DNA from: CALLPQ01 sp039819545
Lineage (GTDB): Bacteria > Pseudomonadota > Alphaproteobacteria > Caulobacterales > Parvularculaceae
Length of the DNA: 64,000 bases
Assembly (NCBI GenBank): GCA_039819545.1
Contig: JBCBRS010000007.1
Span: 1-64,000, forward strand
Direction: 5' to 3'
The notes beneath the pieces were generated by a model. It had not been told where the DNA came from, did not search any database, and worked only from the letters and a program-made list of their open reading frames with translations. Each line of letters starts with the position of its first letter. Within the stretch, counting starts at the first letter, position 1. Below, in pieces: positions 26,782 to 36,219 of this stretch. The position numbers and the translations under genes were made by a program.

Positions 26782-27663
26782 GTGATCGTGTATATAATGG
26801 CAACCATGGACTTCATTTTGAACAACGAACCCGTCATTCGTCTGTCCGCTTTTCTGGGCGTGATGGTTATCATGGTGATTTTGCAGTCCCTGTTCCCGCG
26901 CAAGCAGACAGTGGCACCGGCACTTGATCGTTGGCGCACCAACGGATTGCTGGTTGTGCTCGACAGCGTCTTCGTGCGGCTGCTCGGTCCTTTGGCGGCG
27001 GTCGGCGTCGCGGCCTTCGCCAGTCAGAATGGCCTTGGTTTGCTGTCCCTTCTTCAGGCCCCGCTGTGGTTCGAGGTTTTGGTCGCGGTGGTGCTGCTGG
27101 ATCTTGCGATTTATGCCCAGCATGTGGCCACCCACCATATTCCGATGCTGTGGCGGTTTCATCAGGTGCACCATGCCGACCGCGATATTGACGCCACCAC
27201 GAGCGTGCGATTTCACCCGGTCGAGATCATTGTTTCCATGCTGTATAAAGGCCTCATCGTTGTGGCCCTTGGCCCCGCTGTGGTGGCGGTCATCCTGTTT
27301 GAGGCGTTGTTGAATGGGTCAGCAATCTTCAATCACGCTAACGTGGCCTTGCCCCGGTGGCTGGATCAGATTTTGCGGCTGCTGATTGTAACGCCCGATA
27401 CGCACCGCGTTCACCATTCCGTACACGGAAGCGAGGCAAATCGGAATTTCGGCTTTTTTCTGTCGGTGTGGGACCGATTGTTCCGCACTTATCAGGCACA
27501 ACCCCGTGATGGTCATGATGATATGCTCATCGGCCTGCCAGGGCCTGCCAAGACCCGGGCTACGGCGCAGCCCGATGCGCTCGCGTGGAGCTTGATGGCG
27601 CCATTCCGACCGACCCAAGGCACCAATGAACAGCCATCTGACCCGTCCCGGTTGCGGGGATAA
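26782..27663 (+). CDS. Sterol desaturase / fatty acid hydroxylase-family membrane protein
   Basis: This integral membrane diiron oxygenase-like protein has 293 residues and about four to five hydrophobic spans. The histidine clusters of the superfamily are present: HVATHH (about 114-119), HQVHHAD (about 125-131) and HRVHHS (about 210-215), plus an intervening FHPVE and NHAN. These bind two irons and hydroxylate or desaturate lipid substrates. The true start may be the internal ATG giving MDFILNNEP. The substrate is not predictable. It is followed 17 bp later by a rhodanese gene on the same strand, suggesting a short operon. Confidence 0.85.
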   Translation: MIVYIMATMDFILNNEPVIRLSAFLGVMVIMVILQSLFPRKQTVAPALDRWRTNGLLVVLDSVFVRLLGPLAAVGVAAFASQNGLGLLSLLQAPLWFEVLVAVVLLDLAIYAQHVATHHIPMLWRFHQVHHADRDIDATTSVRFHPVEIIVSMLYKGLIVVALGPAVVAVILFEALLNGSAIFNHANVALPRWLDQILRLLIVTPDTHRVHHSVHGSEANRNFGFFLSVWDRLFRTYQAQPRDGHDDMLIGLPGPAKTRATAQPDALAWSLMAPFRPTQGTNEQPSDPSRLRG

Positions 27664-27680
27664 ACCCGGGAAATGACGCC

Positions 27681-28349
27681 ATGATCAAATATAGGGTTTC
27701 TTTTGTACTCGTCCTTGCATGGTCGCTCCTAACAATCTCGTCGCAACCTGCGCTTGCAATCTTGTCGGCTGATAAAATGAATGAACAGGACGCGGCCATA
27801 AACCCGTCGCTCACCCGCGCGCAAAAAAAAGCTGATAAGCGGCTTCGCACCATACATGGGGATATTGTCAGCGATTATCCGGGGGTCAATCATCTAGATG
27901 CCGATCGCTTTTCGGCTTTTGGTCGTGACGAGATACTTGTTTTTGATGTGCGCAAGCCGAGTGAATATGCGGTTAGTCACCTGCCAGGAGCTATCAATAT
28001 CCCGCCTGACATGAGCGCCGACGCCTTCGTGGCGGCCTTTGGCGAGAAGCTTGGGGACAGGTCTGTGGTCTTTTATTGTTCGGTGGGGCGGCGGTCTTCT
28101 ATCATGGCCGAACGGGTTGCCTCGCAGCTTGCGGATACAAATCCGAGTTACAACCTTGTGGGCGGCATCTTCCGTTGGCGGAATGAAGAGCGACCGCTGG
28201 CGGTCTCACGGCCCGATGGGTCGACCTTGCCCACAGGCTATGTTCATCCCTATAACGCCCTTTGGGGACGGTATGTGGCGGACCGGCAGGCAATCCGCTA
28301 TACGCCCGCGCCCGTCGAAGAGACATCGTCTTTGCCCGCTAATCGTTGA
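27681..28349 (+). CDS. Exported rhodanese-domain protein
   Basis: This 222-residue protein has an N-terminal signal peptide (about 1-28, hydrophobic stretch SFVLVLAWSLLTISSQPALA). It carries one rhodanese domain (about 72-165), with ILVFDVRKPSEYAVSHLPGA and the catalytic Cys133 in the loop CSVGRRSS. Rhodaneses transfer sulfane sulfur or bind persulfides. A six-residue active loop of this kind suggests sulfurtransferase activity in the periplasm. The tail after about 170 resembles other exported rhodaneses. It is in line with the upstream membrane hydroxylase and with the chorismate mutase gene 46 bp downstream. Confidence 0.85.
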   Translation: MIKYRVSFVLVLAWSLLTISSQPALAILSADKMNEQDAAINPSLTRAQKKADKRLRTIHGDIVSDYPGVNHLDADRFSAFGRDEILVFDVRKPSEYAVSHLPGAINIPPDMSADAFVAAFGEKLGDRSVVFYCSVGRRSSIMAERVASQLADTNPSYNLVGGIFRWRNEERPLAVSRPDGSTLPTGYVHPYNALWGRYVADRQAIRYTPAPVEETSSLPANR

Positions 28350-28395
28350 GGCTCAACAGGTCCGGGGTTGCGGCATCCAAAATAGGGACCGATCC

Positions 28396-28737
28396 ATGAC
28401 CGAGCCGACCAACACGCCCGAAACGGGTGACCCGCAAACACCCGTCCTGGCGCCTGCAGACTGTGCCACCATGGATGATGTCCGGACACAGATTGACCGG
28501 GTGGATCGGGCGCTGATTGACCTTCTGGCAGAACGCTGGGGTTATGTGGACCGTGCCTGGTTCTTCAAACGCACCCCACAAGAGGCCTCTGTGCCGTGGC
28601 GCAATAAAGATGTCATCACAAAGGTTTCAACCCGCGCCAAAAAGCATGGCATGCCGGCGGAACTGGCCGAATCCCTGTGGCGAATGATTATCGGTTTTGG
28701 TATTCAGTATGAGGAAGAACGCCTACGCGAGCGATAG
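28396..28737 (+). CDS. Chorismate mutase, AroQ/PchB type
   Basis: This 113-residue all-helical AroQ-fold enzyme rearranges chorismate to prephenate for Phe/Tyr synthesis. The ATG at 28396 is chosen because it starts just before the domain; a longer frame would overlap the rhodanese gene. Recognisable elements are the first helix DVRTQIDRVDRALIDLLAERW with its conserved Arg and Asp-Leu-Leu, VPWRN, and a third helix with SLWRMIIGFGIQYEEERL. The spacing also resembles isochorismate pyruvate lyase, so the exact reaction is open. Its last 15 bases overlap the end of the convergent photolyase-like gene. Confidence 0.85.
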   Translation: MTEPTNTPETGDPQTPVLAPADCATMDDVRTQIDRVDRALIDLLAERWGYVDRAWFFKRTPQEASVPWRNKDVITKVSTRAKKHGMPAELAESLWRMIIGFGIQYEEERLRER

Positions 28738-29985
28738 GTCCCGGACGATATCAGGAATTTTCTTCTTCATGCCAAAGAAGCCTTTTTTGGCGTGGGGCCA
28801 GCTGAGCTGGTCATAGTCCCGTTTATGCATGGCAAGGGTAAGTCCGGCCTCACGAAGGCTTTGGCGCATACCGTCCAACCGATCGAGCACGGGGCCTTGC
28901 GGGACGAATGGCGTAACAATCGTGTCGATGTTATTTTGTTTTGCCCAGTCGATCAGCGGTTGGGCACTCCCCTCCAGGGATAGACGCTGCGCCGGCTTTT
29001 CAAAATGGCTTTCCGCTCGCTCGGCAAGGTCATCTAGCGCGCCAGCGCGGAAGGTTTTCACTTTGTCGTCCAGTTGAATATTACGGTCCGTACCCACCGC
29101 ATCGGCAAGTGCAAGCGTCTTGAGCGCTGGCAAACCCGTGAGGCTCTCCGGGTAGCAATCTTCCATGGTGAGCAGCAAACCACAGTCTGCACTGGCGGGC
29201 ACGGGCCGGGGCATTTCAAGGGGGGTGATGTCGAAACTTTCGTCTTCGTCAAGGGACGGCGTTTCGCTATTGGCCAGCCGATAGCCAGGGTTAAAGCGAC
29301 CTTCGGTAAATTTGTTAATATTGGAGGCACGCGCCAGATAGTGTTTCCCCTTGGTGTGCAAGCCGCCAACCCAGCGCCACGACAAGGTGTTGGACGCCGG
29401 ATCGCCATCCAGCAAATGGGTTAAGAAAAAATCCGCCCCCAATTGCCACGGCAGGTTCAAGGTGAAAATCCAGATCGACGCATACCACATCCGCGCATGA
29501 TTATGCAGATAGCCGGTTTGTGTGAGTTCCCTCGTCCACGCATCAAAACAGTCGATACCGGTGCGTCCCGTGGTGGCTTCCTCCACTGCTTTTTTTAATC
29601 CGCCTTGTGACGCGTCATCGCGCAACCGGGCCACGTCTTCGATATAGCTTGTCCAGACCGCCGGGCGATGTTCCAGCCAGCCTTTGAAATAGGTCCGCCA
29701 GAAGACTTCCTGTACGAATTTTTCGCTAGTACTGAAACTATGGGCCCCCAAAGTGGCCTTCACCACTTCCGCCTCGGTAAGGAGCCGCAGCCGCAGATAG
29801 GGCGACAGGCAGGACACATGCTGGTGCCTTCCAGGGCCAAGATCAAAGTTGCGACGCCCGGCATAGGCTTTGCCTGCCTGCGGCACAAAGGCCTCCAGCG
29901 TGGCGCGTGCATGGGCTCTGGTGGGCACGAAGCCTGCGGCGGGCGCGGTGTCGTGATCAGGGGTCAGGTCAAAGGTGGTCTGCAT
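28723..29985 (-). CDS. Photolyase/cryptochrome-like protein with swapped domain order
   Basis: This 420-residue protein begins directly with the helical FAD-binding half of photolyases: CLSPYLRLRLLTEAEV, then TGYLHNHARMWYASIWIF, LLDGDPASNTLSWRWVGG and HYLARASNINKFT. The alpha/beta domain, which precedes this half in ordinary photolyases, comes after it (about 265-415), with IVTPFVPQGPVLDRLDGM and WPHAKKGFFGMKKKIP. The protein therefore looks circularly permuted. It could repair UV lesions or act as a blue-light receptor. It lies next to a second, conventionally ordered family member transcribed the same way, 40 bp upstream. Confidence 0.8.
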   Translation of the reverse strand: MQTTFDLTPDHDTAPAAGFVPTRAHARATLEAFVPQAGKAYAGRRNFDLGPGRHQHVSCLSPYLRLRLLTEAEVVKATLGAHSFSTSEKFVQEVFWRTYFKGWLEHRPAVWTSYIEDVARLRDDASQGGLKKAVEEATTGRTGIDCFDAWTRELTQTGYLHNHARMWYASIWIFTLNLPWQLGADFFLTHLLDGDPASNTLSWRWVGGLHTKGKHYLARASNINKFTEGRFNPGYRLANSETPSLDEDESFDITPLEMPRPVPASADCGLLLTMEDCYPESLTGLPALKTLALADAVGTDRNIQLDDKVKTFRAGALDDLAERAESHFEKPAQRLSLEGSAQPLIDWAKQNNIDTIVTPFVPQGPVLDRLDGMRQSLREAGLTLAMHKRDYDQLSWPHAKKGFFGMKKKIPDIVRDLSLA

Positions 29986-30025
29986 TGCGGCTCCTGAACA
30001 AAAGGGCGGGGCGCGTCACAGTCTA

Positions 30026-31642
30026 TCAGAGATCAAGCGCCAATTGCGCGTCGCCCGGCTTTGGACCACGGCGCCGCGGGCTTTGTATGACAGTTTGATC
30101 CTGGTCTTTTGCGCCGCTTCCCCGAAAGGGAATACCGCTCTTACGGCTGCCATGACGGTTCTGGATGAGTTGGGCTTTGCGCGCAAACGGTGTCGACTTG
30201 CGCAAGGCCCAGACCCGCTCGCGGGCCTGGCGCGCGGCAGCCAGGTAATCGACGATCGGCGCGGGGTAGCGGTCTTCCAGAACCTCGCGTGCGTCGGGCC
30301 ATTTCCACGGCTCGTGAATAAAGATATCCGGCACCTCAGCCAATTCCGGCAGCCACCGGCGGATAAAGGTACCGTCCGGGTCCTGATCATGGCCTTGTTT
30401 CACTGGATTATAGATACGGATCGTATTGATACCGGTGGTTCCCGATTGCATCTGCACCTGCGGCCAGTGGATACCAGGCTCATAATCGGTGAACTGGCGG
30501 GCCAGATGCTCCCCCGGCAAGCGCCAGTCGAGCCACAGATGATAGCTTGCCACCGCCATTAGCATTGCGCGCATGCGAAAATTCATCCAGCCAGTGGTGT
30601 TCAGCATTCGCATGCTGGCGTCCACAAAAGGCAGGCCAGTTTCGCCGCGTTGCCAGGCGGCAAGGCGCGCATGATCACGCTCGCCCATGGTCTTTTCGTC
30701 CGGGCGCAGATCATTATAGGCGGGATGCAGATTGCGGAACTCAAGGCGCGGCTCATCTTCCAGCTTCTGGATAAAATGACAATGCCAGTGGAGGCGGCTA
30801 CCGAATGACTTCATGGAGTGGGCCCACATGCGCTCGCTTTTTGCCTGGGCCTCGGCGGCGCGTTTGTCGCTGGCGTGGGTCACCTCGCGCATGGAAAGAC
30901 ATCCATAGCTGAGATAGGGCGACAGACGCGAGCACGCCACACGGCCCTTGGCCGGTGATGCCATCGCCGCGCGATAGGGGCGCCCGCGCTTTTCCAGAAA
31001 TGACTTCAGGAAGAGCGTGCCCGCTGCCCGCCCGCCCGGTTGTTCATCGGTGAAGGCGGGCGCATTGGCAAAAGCGCCTGCAAACGGCACGTCTGGGAGG
31101 GGCTCGCTGATGATGCGGCGCGCGGCAGCTTTCAGACCCTGTGGTGCCTTCACAACCGGCGCCTTCATTTGGTGTGCCCATTTGCGGGCCCATCCATTAC
31201 GCGTTGGCAAGCGGCGGATGACGCCATGCTGGGCGATCTCACGCCACGGCACACCTTCCGCCCGGCACCAGGCCATGACCGCGCGGTCGCGTTGATAGGT
31301 CCAGTTGTTGCCGGTCTCCTCATGGGACCACAGGCTATCGATTCGTGTATGCCGTGACAGATCAGCGAGTATGTCGACGACGCGCCCCGTACGGATAATC
31401 AGCGATTGTCCCCGCTGCATTAAGTCTGTGTTCAGATCTTCTAGACTGGCGCGCAAAAACCGCCAGTGCCGCGCCGAAACATCGGGCAGTTGCCAATAGT
31501 CGGGCTCAATCACGTAAAGGGGAATAACGGGGCCGAGCGCCGCCGCTTCGGCCAGCGGCGCATGGTCGGCCACGCGCAAATCGCGTTTGAACCACACGAT
31601 GGCATGCGCGGTGTTCGGGTCACGAAAAGAAGACGTGGTCAT
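30026..31642 (-). CDS. Deoxyribodipyrimidine photolyase / cryptochrome family protein
   Basis: This flavoprotein of 538 residues has the standard order. The N-terminal alpha/beta photolyase domain (about 13-140) starts AIVWFKRDLRVADHAPL, and the FAD-binding helical domain (about 205-470) has SRLSPYLSYGCLSMREV, NTTGWMNFRMRAMLM and PGIHWPQVQMQSGTTGINT. Asn and Trp positions of the flavin pocket are kept. The start MTTSSFRDPN at 31642 is used; a TTG fifteen bases upstream is possible. The family splits pyrimidine dimers with light or senses blue light, and the sequence alone does not separate the two. The basic C-terminal tail of about 60 residues looks unstructured. Confidence 0.87.
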   Translation of the reverse strand: MTTSSFRDPNTAHAIVWFKRDLRVADHAPLAEAAALGPVIPLYVIEPDYWQLPDVSARHWRFLRASLEDLNTDLMQRGQSLIIRTGRVVDILADLSRHTRIDSLWSHEETGNNWTYQRDRAVMAWCRAEGVPWREIAQHGVIRRLPTRNGWARKWAHQMKAPVVKAPQGLKAAARRIISEPLPDVPFAGAFANAPAFTDEQPGGRAAGTLFLKSFLEKRGRPYRAAMASPAKGRVACSRLSPYLSYGCLSMREVTHASDKRAAEAQAKSERMWAHSMKSFGSRLHWHCHFIQKLEDEPRLEFRNLHPAYNDLRPDEKTMGERDHARLAAWQRGETGLPFVDASMRMLNTTGWMNFRMRAMLMAVASYHLWLDWRLPGEHLARQFTDYEPGIHWPQVQMQSGTTGINTIRIYNPVKQGHDQDPDGTFIRRWLPELAEVPDIFIHEPWKWPDAREVLEDRYPAPIVDYLAAARQARERVWALRKSTPFARKAQLIQNRHGSRKSGIPFRGSGAKDQDQTVIQSPRRRGPKPGDAQLALDL

Positions 31643-31908
31643 GAAGAGCCCAGGCAATTAAAGATGGTGACACACACAACGCTGGACCCTGCGCGTGAGG
31701 CCGGACCAGCCCTTAACCCTATAATGCGCAGAGACCTTTGTCATTGGGCCATGATGTCATGGGGGTAGGGTCGGTGTTGAGGGGAAGAAGAGGAAGGGGA
31801 TGCGCGGCGTTTGCGTTGTCGTGGCACCGCTGTGCCCCGCAAACGTTCTGCGGCATTTTTTTGGCTTGCATCCCCGCTGCGCCCTGCATATACCACGAAT
31901 TCCGGTGC

Positions 31909-31983
31909 GGTCCCTTCGTCTATCGGTTAGGACGCCAGGTTTTCAACCTGGAAAGAGGGGTTCGATTCCCCTAGGGACTGCCA
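31909..31983 (+). tRNA. tRNA-Glu (TTC)
   Basis: The complete cloverleaf has an encoded CCA at 31981-31983, anticodon TTC in the loop TTTTCAA, a CCAGG/CCTGG anticodon stem and a GGTTCGATTCC T-arm. The acceptor stem pairs fully with a G1:T72 wobble. Its last bases form the left attachment site of the 21.6-kb element, and the tRNA is left intact by the integration. Confidence 0.95.
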
Positions 31984-31985
31984 CT
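31969..31985 (+). repeat. attL core: 3' end of tRNA-Glu
   Basis: The 17-bp sequence CCCTAGGGACTGCCACT occurs here, at the 3' end of tRNA-Glu, and again at 53541-53557 in the same orientation. The second copy lies just beyond a tyrosine integrase gene. Confidence 0.85.
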
Positions 31986-32039
31986 ATTTTTTTATAACAT
32001 GTTGTTTTAAAACATAATTTAGCTCAACGGAAATTGTTC

Positions 32040-32059
32040 GTCCCTCATTTGGTCCCACA
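32040..32059 (+). repeat. Internal 20-bp direct repeat near attL
   Basis: GTCCCTCATTTGGTCCCACA occurs here and at 53382-53401, same strand. Each copy holds two GTCCC boxes twelve bases apart. The position inside both ends suggests integrase arm-binding sites. Confidence 0.75.
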
Positions 32060-32089
32060 TTGGACTAGCGCTTTGAAGGTGCTGTCGGC

Positions 32090-35000
32090 TCACGATTTCC
32101 CAGCCCACTTCAGCGATGTCTCTGCTTGTTCGATGACGGTGTTGATCGCAACGGGGGCAAGGTCAGGCGGATATCCGTGTTTTTTCAAAATGCGTCGAAC
32201 AAGCACCCGTAGTTTCGCTCGGGCGCTTTCTTTCAGGTGCCAATCGACCGTGACATGCTCTTGGAGCTGCTCAACAAGAACGTGAGCCAGTTTCCGCAAT
32301 TCCTCATTGCCCAGAACATCGACAGCACTCTTATTTTTCGACAACGCATCGTAGAACGCGAGCTCTTCTTCACTAAGGCCTAGATCGTCACCCCGTTGGA
32401 CAGATGTTTTCAGATCCTTCGCCATATCGATCAGCTCTTGGATCATCTCCAGGCTGGTAATAGCATTCGCGTGGTATCGAGCCACCGCCGCCTCAAGCCT
32501 TTCTGAAAAGGCCTTGGCTTCGACGACGTTGCGCTTCTGTCGCGCTTTAATCTCACCGGCCAAAAGCTTGCGTAATGCTTCCAACGCGAGGTTTTTGTGC
32601 TCCATCGATTGGATTTCAGATAGAAACTCGTCGGACAATACAGAAATTTCTGGTGTCTTCATCCCCGCGGCTTCCAGCACGTCGATAATGCTAGCATCGG
32701 AGATGGCTTCTGAAATGAGCTGTCCGATTGCAAACTCTTTATCGCGGTGGCTTTTGCCGGATTTCTGGGTGGGTTTGGCGAGAGCCGCTCGAACGGCTTG
32801 AAAAAAGCCAACCTCGTCCTTGATTGTGCGGGCATAGTCGCTGGCTGAGGCTAGGGCGAAGGCTTTAGATAGGTTTGCGACAAGATCGGCATAGTAATTC
32901 AGTTCAGCCTTCTTCGCTTTATCGTCAGTAACTTCGTCAGCTCGCGATTTTTGTTTCTCTAACGCCCATTCGATTGCACTGGCCAAGGCCTGCAGGCGTT
33001 GTTGCGGGGCACCCTCAATGCCGAGGCTATAGTCTAAGCCGGAAAAAAAGTCCTGGCACCGCTCAACCAGCTCTTGAAGCGTCGCCACCGCTTCTTCTTC
33101 GTCAATACCGGTCTTTTCGCGGTCTGTTGCCGTGTAACTCTGCAGGGCTTTTTTTAGGTTCTGACCGATGCCGATATAGTCAACAACCAGTCCGCCGGGT
33201 TTGTCCTTAAACACTCGATTCACACGGGCGATGGCCTGCATCAGGCCGTGACCGCGCATTGGTTTGTCAATGTACATTGTGTGCATGCTTGGAGCATCAA
33301 AACCGGTTAGCCACATATCGCGGACAATAACGAGTTTGAGCGGATCAGAGGGGTCACGCGCTCGCTTTGCCAGCATATCGCGACGCTTTTTGCTGCCAAT
33401 ATGTTGTTGCCAATCCAGTGGGTCAGATGCGGACCCGGTCATGACAATCTTTACAACGCCCTCTTTGTCGTCGTCATTGTGCCAGTCGGGCCTGATCGCA
33501 ATTAAGCGATTGTACAGATCGACGCAAATTGCGCGGCTCATGCACACGACCATTCCCTTTCCACCCGCCATGCCTTCGAGCCGATTTTCAAAATGGCTGA
33601 CAATGTCTTGGGCCACTTTGTCTAAGCGGGGAGGGGCGCCCACAAGGCGCTCGACGCTGCTCCAGTTGGATTTCGCCTTCTCTTGTTCTGAGAGCGTCTC
33701 GTCGTCGAACAGCGCATCCACGGCGGCGTCGATTTCGGGCAATTTGTCTCGCTCTAGTTCGACACGCGCGAGGCGGCTCTCATAATAAATTGGGACGGTT
33801 GCCTTGTCTTCGACAGCGCGGCTGATGTCGTAGATATCGACATATTCGCCGAACACCGCAGGGGTGTTGACGTCAGCGGCTTCAATAGGGGTGCCGGTGA
33901 AACCCGCAAACGAGGCATTGGGCAATGCTTGCCGCAGATAGTGTGCGTAGCCGTATTTGCGTTCACCCTCATCGGTAAATTTGACGTTAAAACCATACTG
34001 GCTGCGGTGTGCTTCATCGGCGATGACAATGATGTTTCTCCGATCCGACAGCATGGGGAAGTTTTCTTCTCCTCGGGTCGGAGAGAACTTTTGCAATGTA
34101 CTGAAGATGACGCCGCCGGATAGGCGGTTCAGTTTTTCTCGCAGGTCTTCACGGTCTTCGATTTGTTCGGGGGTCTGACGGATAAGATCACGACACAGCG
34201 AGAAGGTCCCATAGAGTTGATCGTCCAGATCGTTGCGATCTGTGACAACGAGGATCGTCGGGTTCTTCAGCTCTTCTGCCCGTACGAGCAACCCGGCGAA
34301 AAACGCCATTAGAAAGCTCTTTCCCGAACCCTGGGTGTGCCAGATCACGCCGACCTTTCGGTCGCCATCTTCGCGCACAGCATTGATCGCACTCACCAAA
34401 GCCTTCCGTGCACCGTGGAATTGATGGTATCCTGCAACAATTTTGAAAACGCCGTCGCCCTTGTCGCCGAACACCGTAAAATCGCGGATGAGCTGTAGGA
34501 GATATTCCGGTTGCATCAGGCCACGGAGGAGGGTCTCCAGTTCCTTGGGGCCTTCAGGGGTAAAATCGTCAGCGGCGCCGGTCACCGTGCGCCATGGCAT
34601 AAAGCGGTCCTCGTCTGCACTCAAAGAGCCGACGCGAGCGTACATGCCATCACAAGTTATAAGGGCTGCGTTAGTACGAAACAACGACGGGATCTGGTGT
34701 TTGTAGGTCTGCAGCTGATTGAACGCATCGTGCAAGGTTGCGTTTTCGTTCGCGACATTCTTCAGTTCAATGACGGCCATGGGCAGGCCATTGATGAATG
34801 CGACTACGTCGGGGCGGCGGTTCTGGCCACCCTCAACAACCGTGAATTGGTTCGTGACCATCAGATCGTTGTTCGCCGGGTTGGCGAAGTCGATCAGCCG
34901 AACCTTGTCACCTTTGATCGAGCCATCCGGGCGGCGATATTCCACGTCGATCCCGTCGACCAGCAGCCGGTGAATGCGCCGGTTCTCTTCAATGAGAGAG

Positions 35001-35236
35001 GGGGTTTCTGAAACCTGAACTTGTTTCAGGGCTGACTCTATAGCTTCCTCAGGAATATCAGGGTTCAGACGATGTGCAGTCTCCCTCAACAGATCAGACA
35101 AAATCACTTCGGCATAAGCACCACGTCGCCTTTGTGGGCCATCTGGGGCAATGTCTAAGGGGTTTTCAAAACGCCAACCAAGCTCTTGGCAAATCGCTAG
35201 AACCGCCTGTTCGACAAGGTCTTCATTGAAGCTCAT
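32090..35236 (-). CDS. hsdR: Type I restriction enzyme R subunit (HsdR)
   Basis: This 1048-residue motor and nuclease subunit of a type I restriction-modification complex cuts unmethylated foreign DNA after translocation. The start MSFNEDLVEQAVLA is preferred over a longer frame to 35329, because it forms a 4-bp overlap with the upstream gene. N-terminal PD-(D/E)xK nuclease: RRPDVVAFINGLPMAVIELKN region (RPDVVAF and VIELK, about 135-155). SF2 helicase: Walker A HTQGSGKSFL (about 303), DEAH box IADEAHRSQYG (about 406), GFTGTPIE, and FDAPSMHTMYIDKPMRG further on. A long helical C-terminus (about 770-1048) should contact the methylase. It is last in the hsdM-hsdS-X-Y-hsdR operon. Confidence 0.95.
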   Translation of the reverse strand: MSFNEDLVEQAVLAICQELGWRFENPLDIAPDGPQRRRGAYAEVILSDLLRETAHRLNPDIPEEAIESALKQVQVSETPSLIEENRRIHRLLVDGIDVEYRRPDGSIKGDKVRLIDFANPANNDLMVTNQFTVVEGGQNRRPDVVAFINGLPMAVIELKNVANENATLHDAFNQLQTYKHQIPSLFRTNAALITCDGMYARVGSLSADEDRFMPWRTVTGAADDFTPEGPKELETLLRGLMQPEYLLQLIRDFTVFGDKGDGVFKIVAGYHQFHGARKALVSAINAVREDGDRKVGVIWHTQGSGKSFLMAFFAGLLVRAEELKNPTILVVTDRNDLDDQLYGTFSLCRDLIRQTPEQIEDREDLREKLNRLSGGVIFSTLQKFSPTRGEENFPMLSDRRNIIVIADEAHRSQYGFNVKFTDEGERKYGYAHYLRQALPNASFAGFTGTPIEAADVNTPAVFGEYVDIYDISRAVEDKATVPIYYESRLARVELERDKLPEIDAAVDALFDDETLSEQEKAKSNWSSVERLVGAPPRLDKVAQDIVSHFENRLEGMAGGKGMVVCMSRAICVDLYNRLIAIRPDWHNDDDKEGVVKIVMTGSASDPLDWQQHIGSKKRRDMLAKRARDPSDPLKLVIVRDMWLTGFDAPSMHTMYIDKPMRGHGLMQAIARVNRVFKDKPGGLVVDYIGIGQNLKKALQSYTATDREKTGIDEEEAVATLQELVERCQDFFSGLDYSLGIEGAPQQRLQALASAIEWALEKQKSRADEVTDDKAKKAELNYYADLVANLSKAFALASASDYARTIKDEVGFFQAVRAALAKPTQKSGKSHRDKEFAIGQLISEAISDASIIDVLEAAGMKTPEISVLSDEFLSEIQSMEHKNLALEALRKLLAGEIKARQKRNVVEAKAFSERLEAAVARYHANAITSLEMIQELIDMAKDLKTSVQRGDDLGLSEEELAFYDALSKNKSAVDVLGNEELRKLAHVLVEQLQEHVTVDWHLKESARAKLRVLVRRILKKHGYPPDLAPVAINTVIEQAETSLKWAGKS

Positions 35237-36201
35237 GGCGCATCGCTCGTCAGGTTCTTGACGCGACGCGCAAAGGCTTTTTGCATCTGCTCCAGCGCAG
35301 ACACCAACCATGTTTGCAACTCGTCCCAACTGCCCTTGTTAGACAGGTCCGATATCGGTTGGTATCCAACAATCCGACAAGCCCGGCGCTCAGGCAAAGG
35401 CATCCAGACGAGCTCAAAATCGATCTCGGCTTCAATGGTCGTCTTATCCAGCTCTAATTGTTCAAAATACGAGTTCGCATTATCATCGCCAAGATATAGC
35501 TCGACACCAATGCGGTTCTCACGTGTGTTGATGATCGCGCCCAAGTGCATGCCAGAGCGACCAATCGAGAACGTGGTCCAGTGTTGCGGGGAAGGTTTCT
35601 GGGAACGCAGCGTCGGGTGCCCTGTCAATCTCACTTTCAACGCTTCCCAGAACTCAAGCTGAAGGCGTTTGGTTTCGGTCAGGTTCGCAGGCTCCATCGA
35701 CCGGGCAGACCGGCCCACTTCCCGCTTCCAGTCATTGGGCTTGGCCACGATATTGAACTTTGGCGCGGGAGGGCTGTCGCCAATTCGCCAGAGTTCAATC
35801 TCCAGGCCGAAGAATTGAAACTCCTCACTCGAAATTTCATTGAGCCAGTCGATTGCAGCTCGATGCTCTTCATGAAATTTCGCCGCGACCCAGATGCAGG
35901 TTTTCGCTTCTAGCCCCGCAGCATATGTCAGGATTTGGCCAAGGTGGGAATGGTCCGTCGTCTCCAATTGGTTTTCGATGACGACCCAGTGGGCGTCCGA
36001 AGAATTTATGTCTTTGCACAGAATATCAGCGCTAAAACGACCCACGCGCCGTTCTTCTTGCTCGACTTCGAGCGACATATTCAGTGTGTCGCCGAGTAAG
36101 GCGATGTTCTCTTCTCGCGCCAACCAAGGGGTAAAGTCGCGGTCTTCTTTGTCCCATGCGGTGCGAAGGGCGATACGTTCGAGGCGGCCTAATGGTGTCA
36201 T
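35233..36201 (-). CDS. DUF4268-type protein inside the hsd operon
   Basis: This 322-residue protein is of the type annotated DUF4268, often found near restriction genes. The N-terminal part has a nuclease-like pattern, with FSADILC followed by HWVVIENQLETTDHSHLGQ, abbreviated here as VVIENQLE: an Asp and a Glu-x-Gln resembling a PD-(D/E)xK core. A C-terminal domain of about 130 residues follows (LQLEFWEALKVRL, MHLGAIINTRENRIGVELYL in part). The ATG of hsdR overlaps its stop codon, so the two are translationally coupled. Its function is unknown; an accessory nuclease or a regulator of restriction are both possible. It starts 18 bp after the stop of the next upstream gene. Confidence 0.75.
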   Translation of the reverse strand: MTPLGRLERIALRTAWDKEDRDFTPWLAREENIALLGDTLNMSLEVEQEERRVGRFSADILCKDINSSDAHWVVIENQLETTDHSHLGQILTYAAGLEAKTCIWVAAKFHEEHRAAIDWLNEISSEEFQFFGLEIELWRIGDSPPAPKFNIVAKPNDWKREVGRSARSMEPANLTETKRLQLEFWEALKVRLTGHPTLRSQKPSPQHWTTFSIGRSGMHLGAIINTRENRIGVELYLGDDNANSYFEQLELDKTTIEAEIDFELVWMPLPERRACRIVGYQPISDLSNKGSWDELQTWLVSALEQMQKAFARRVKNLTSDAP

Positions 36202-36219
36202 GTTAGCGGCCTAATGGTG

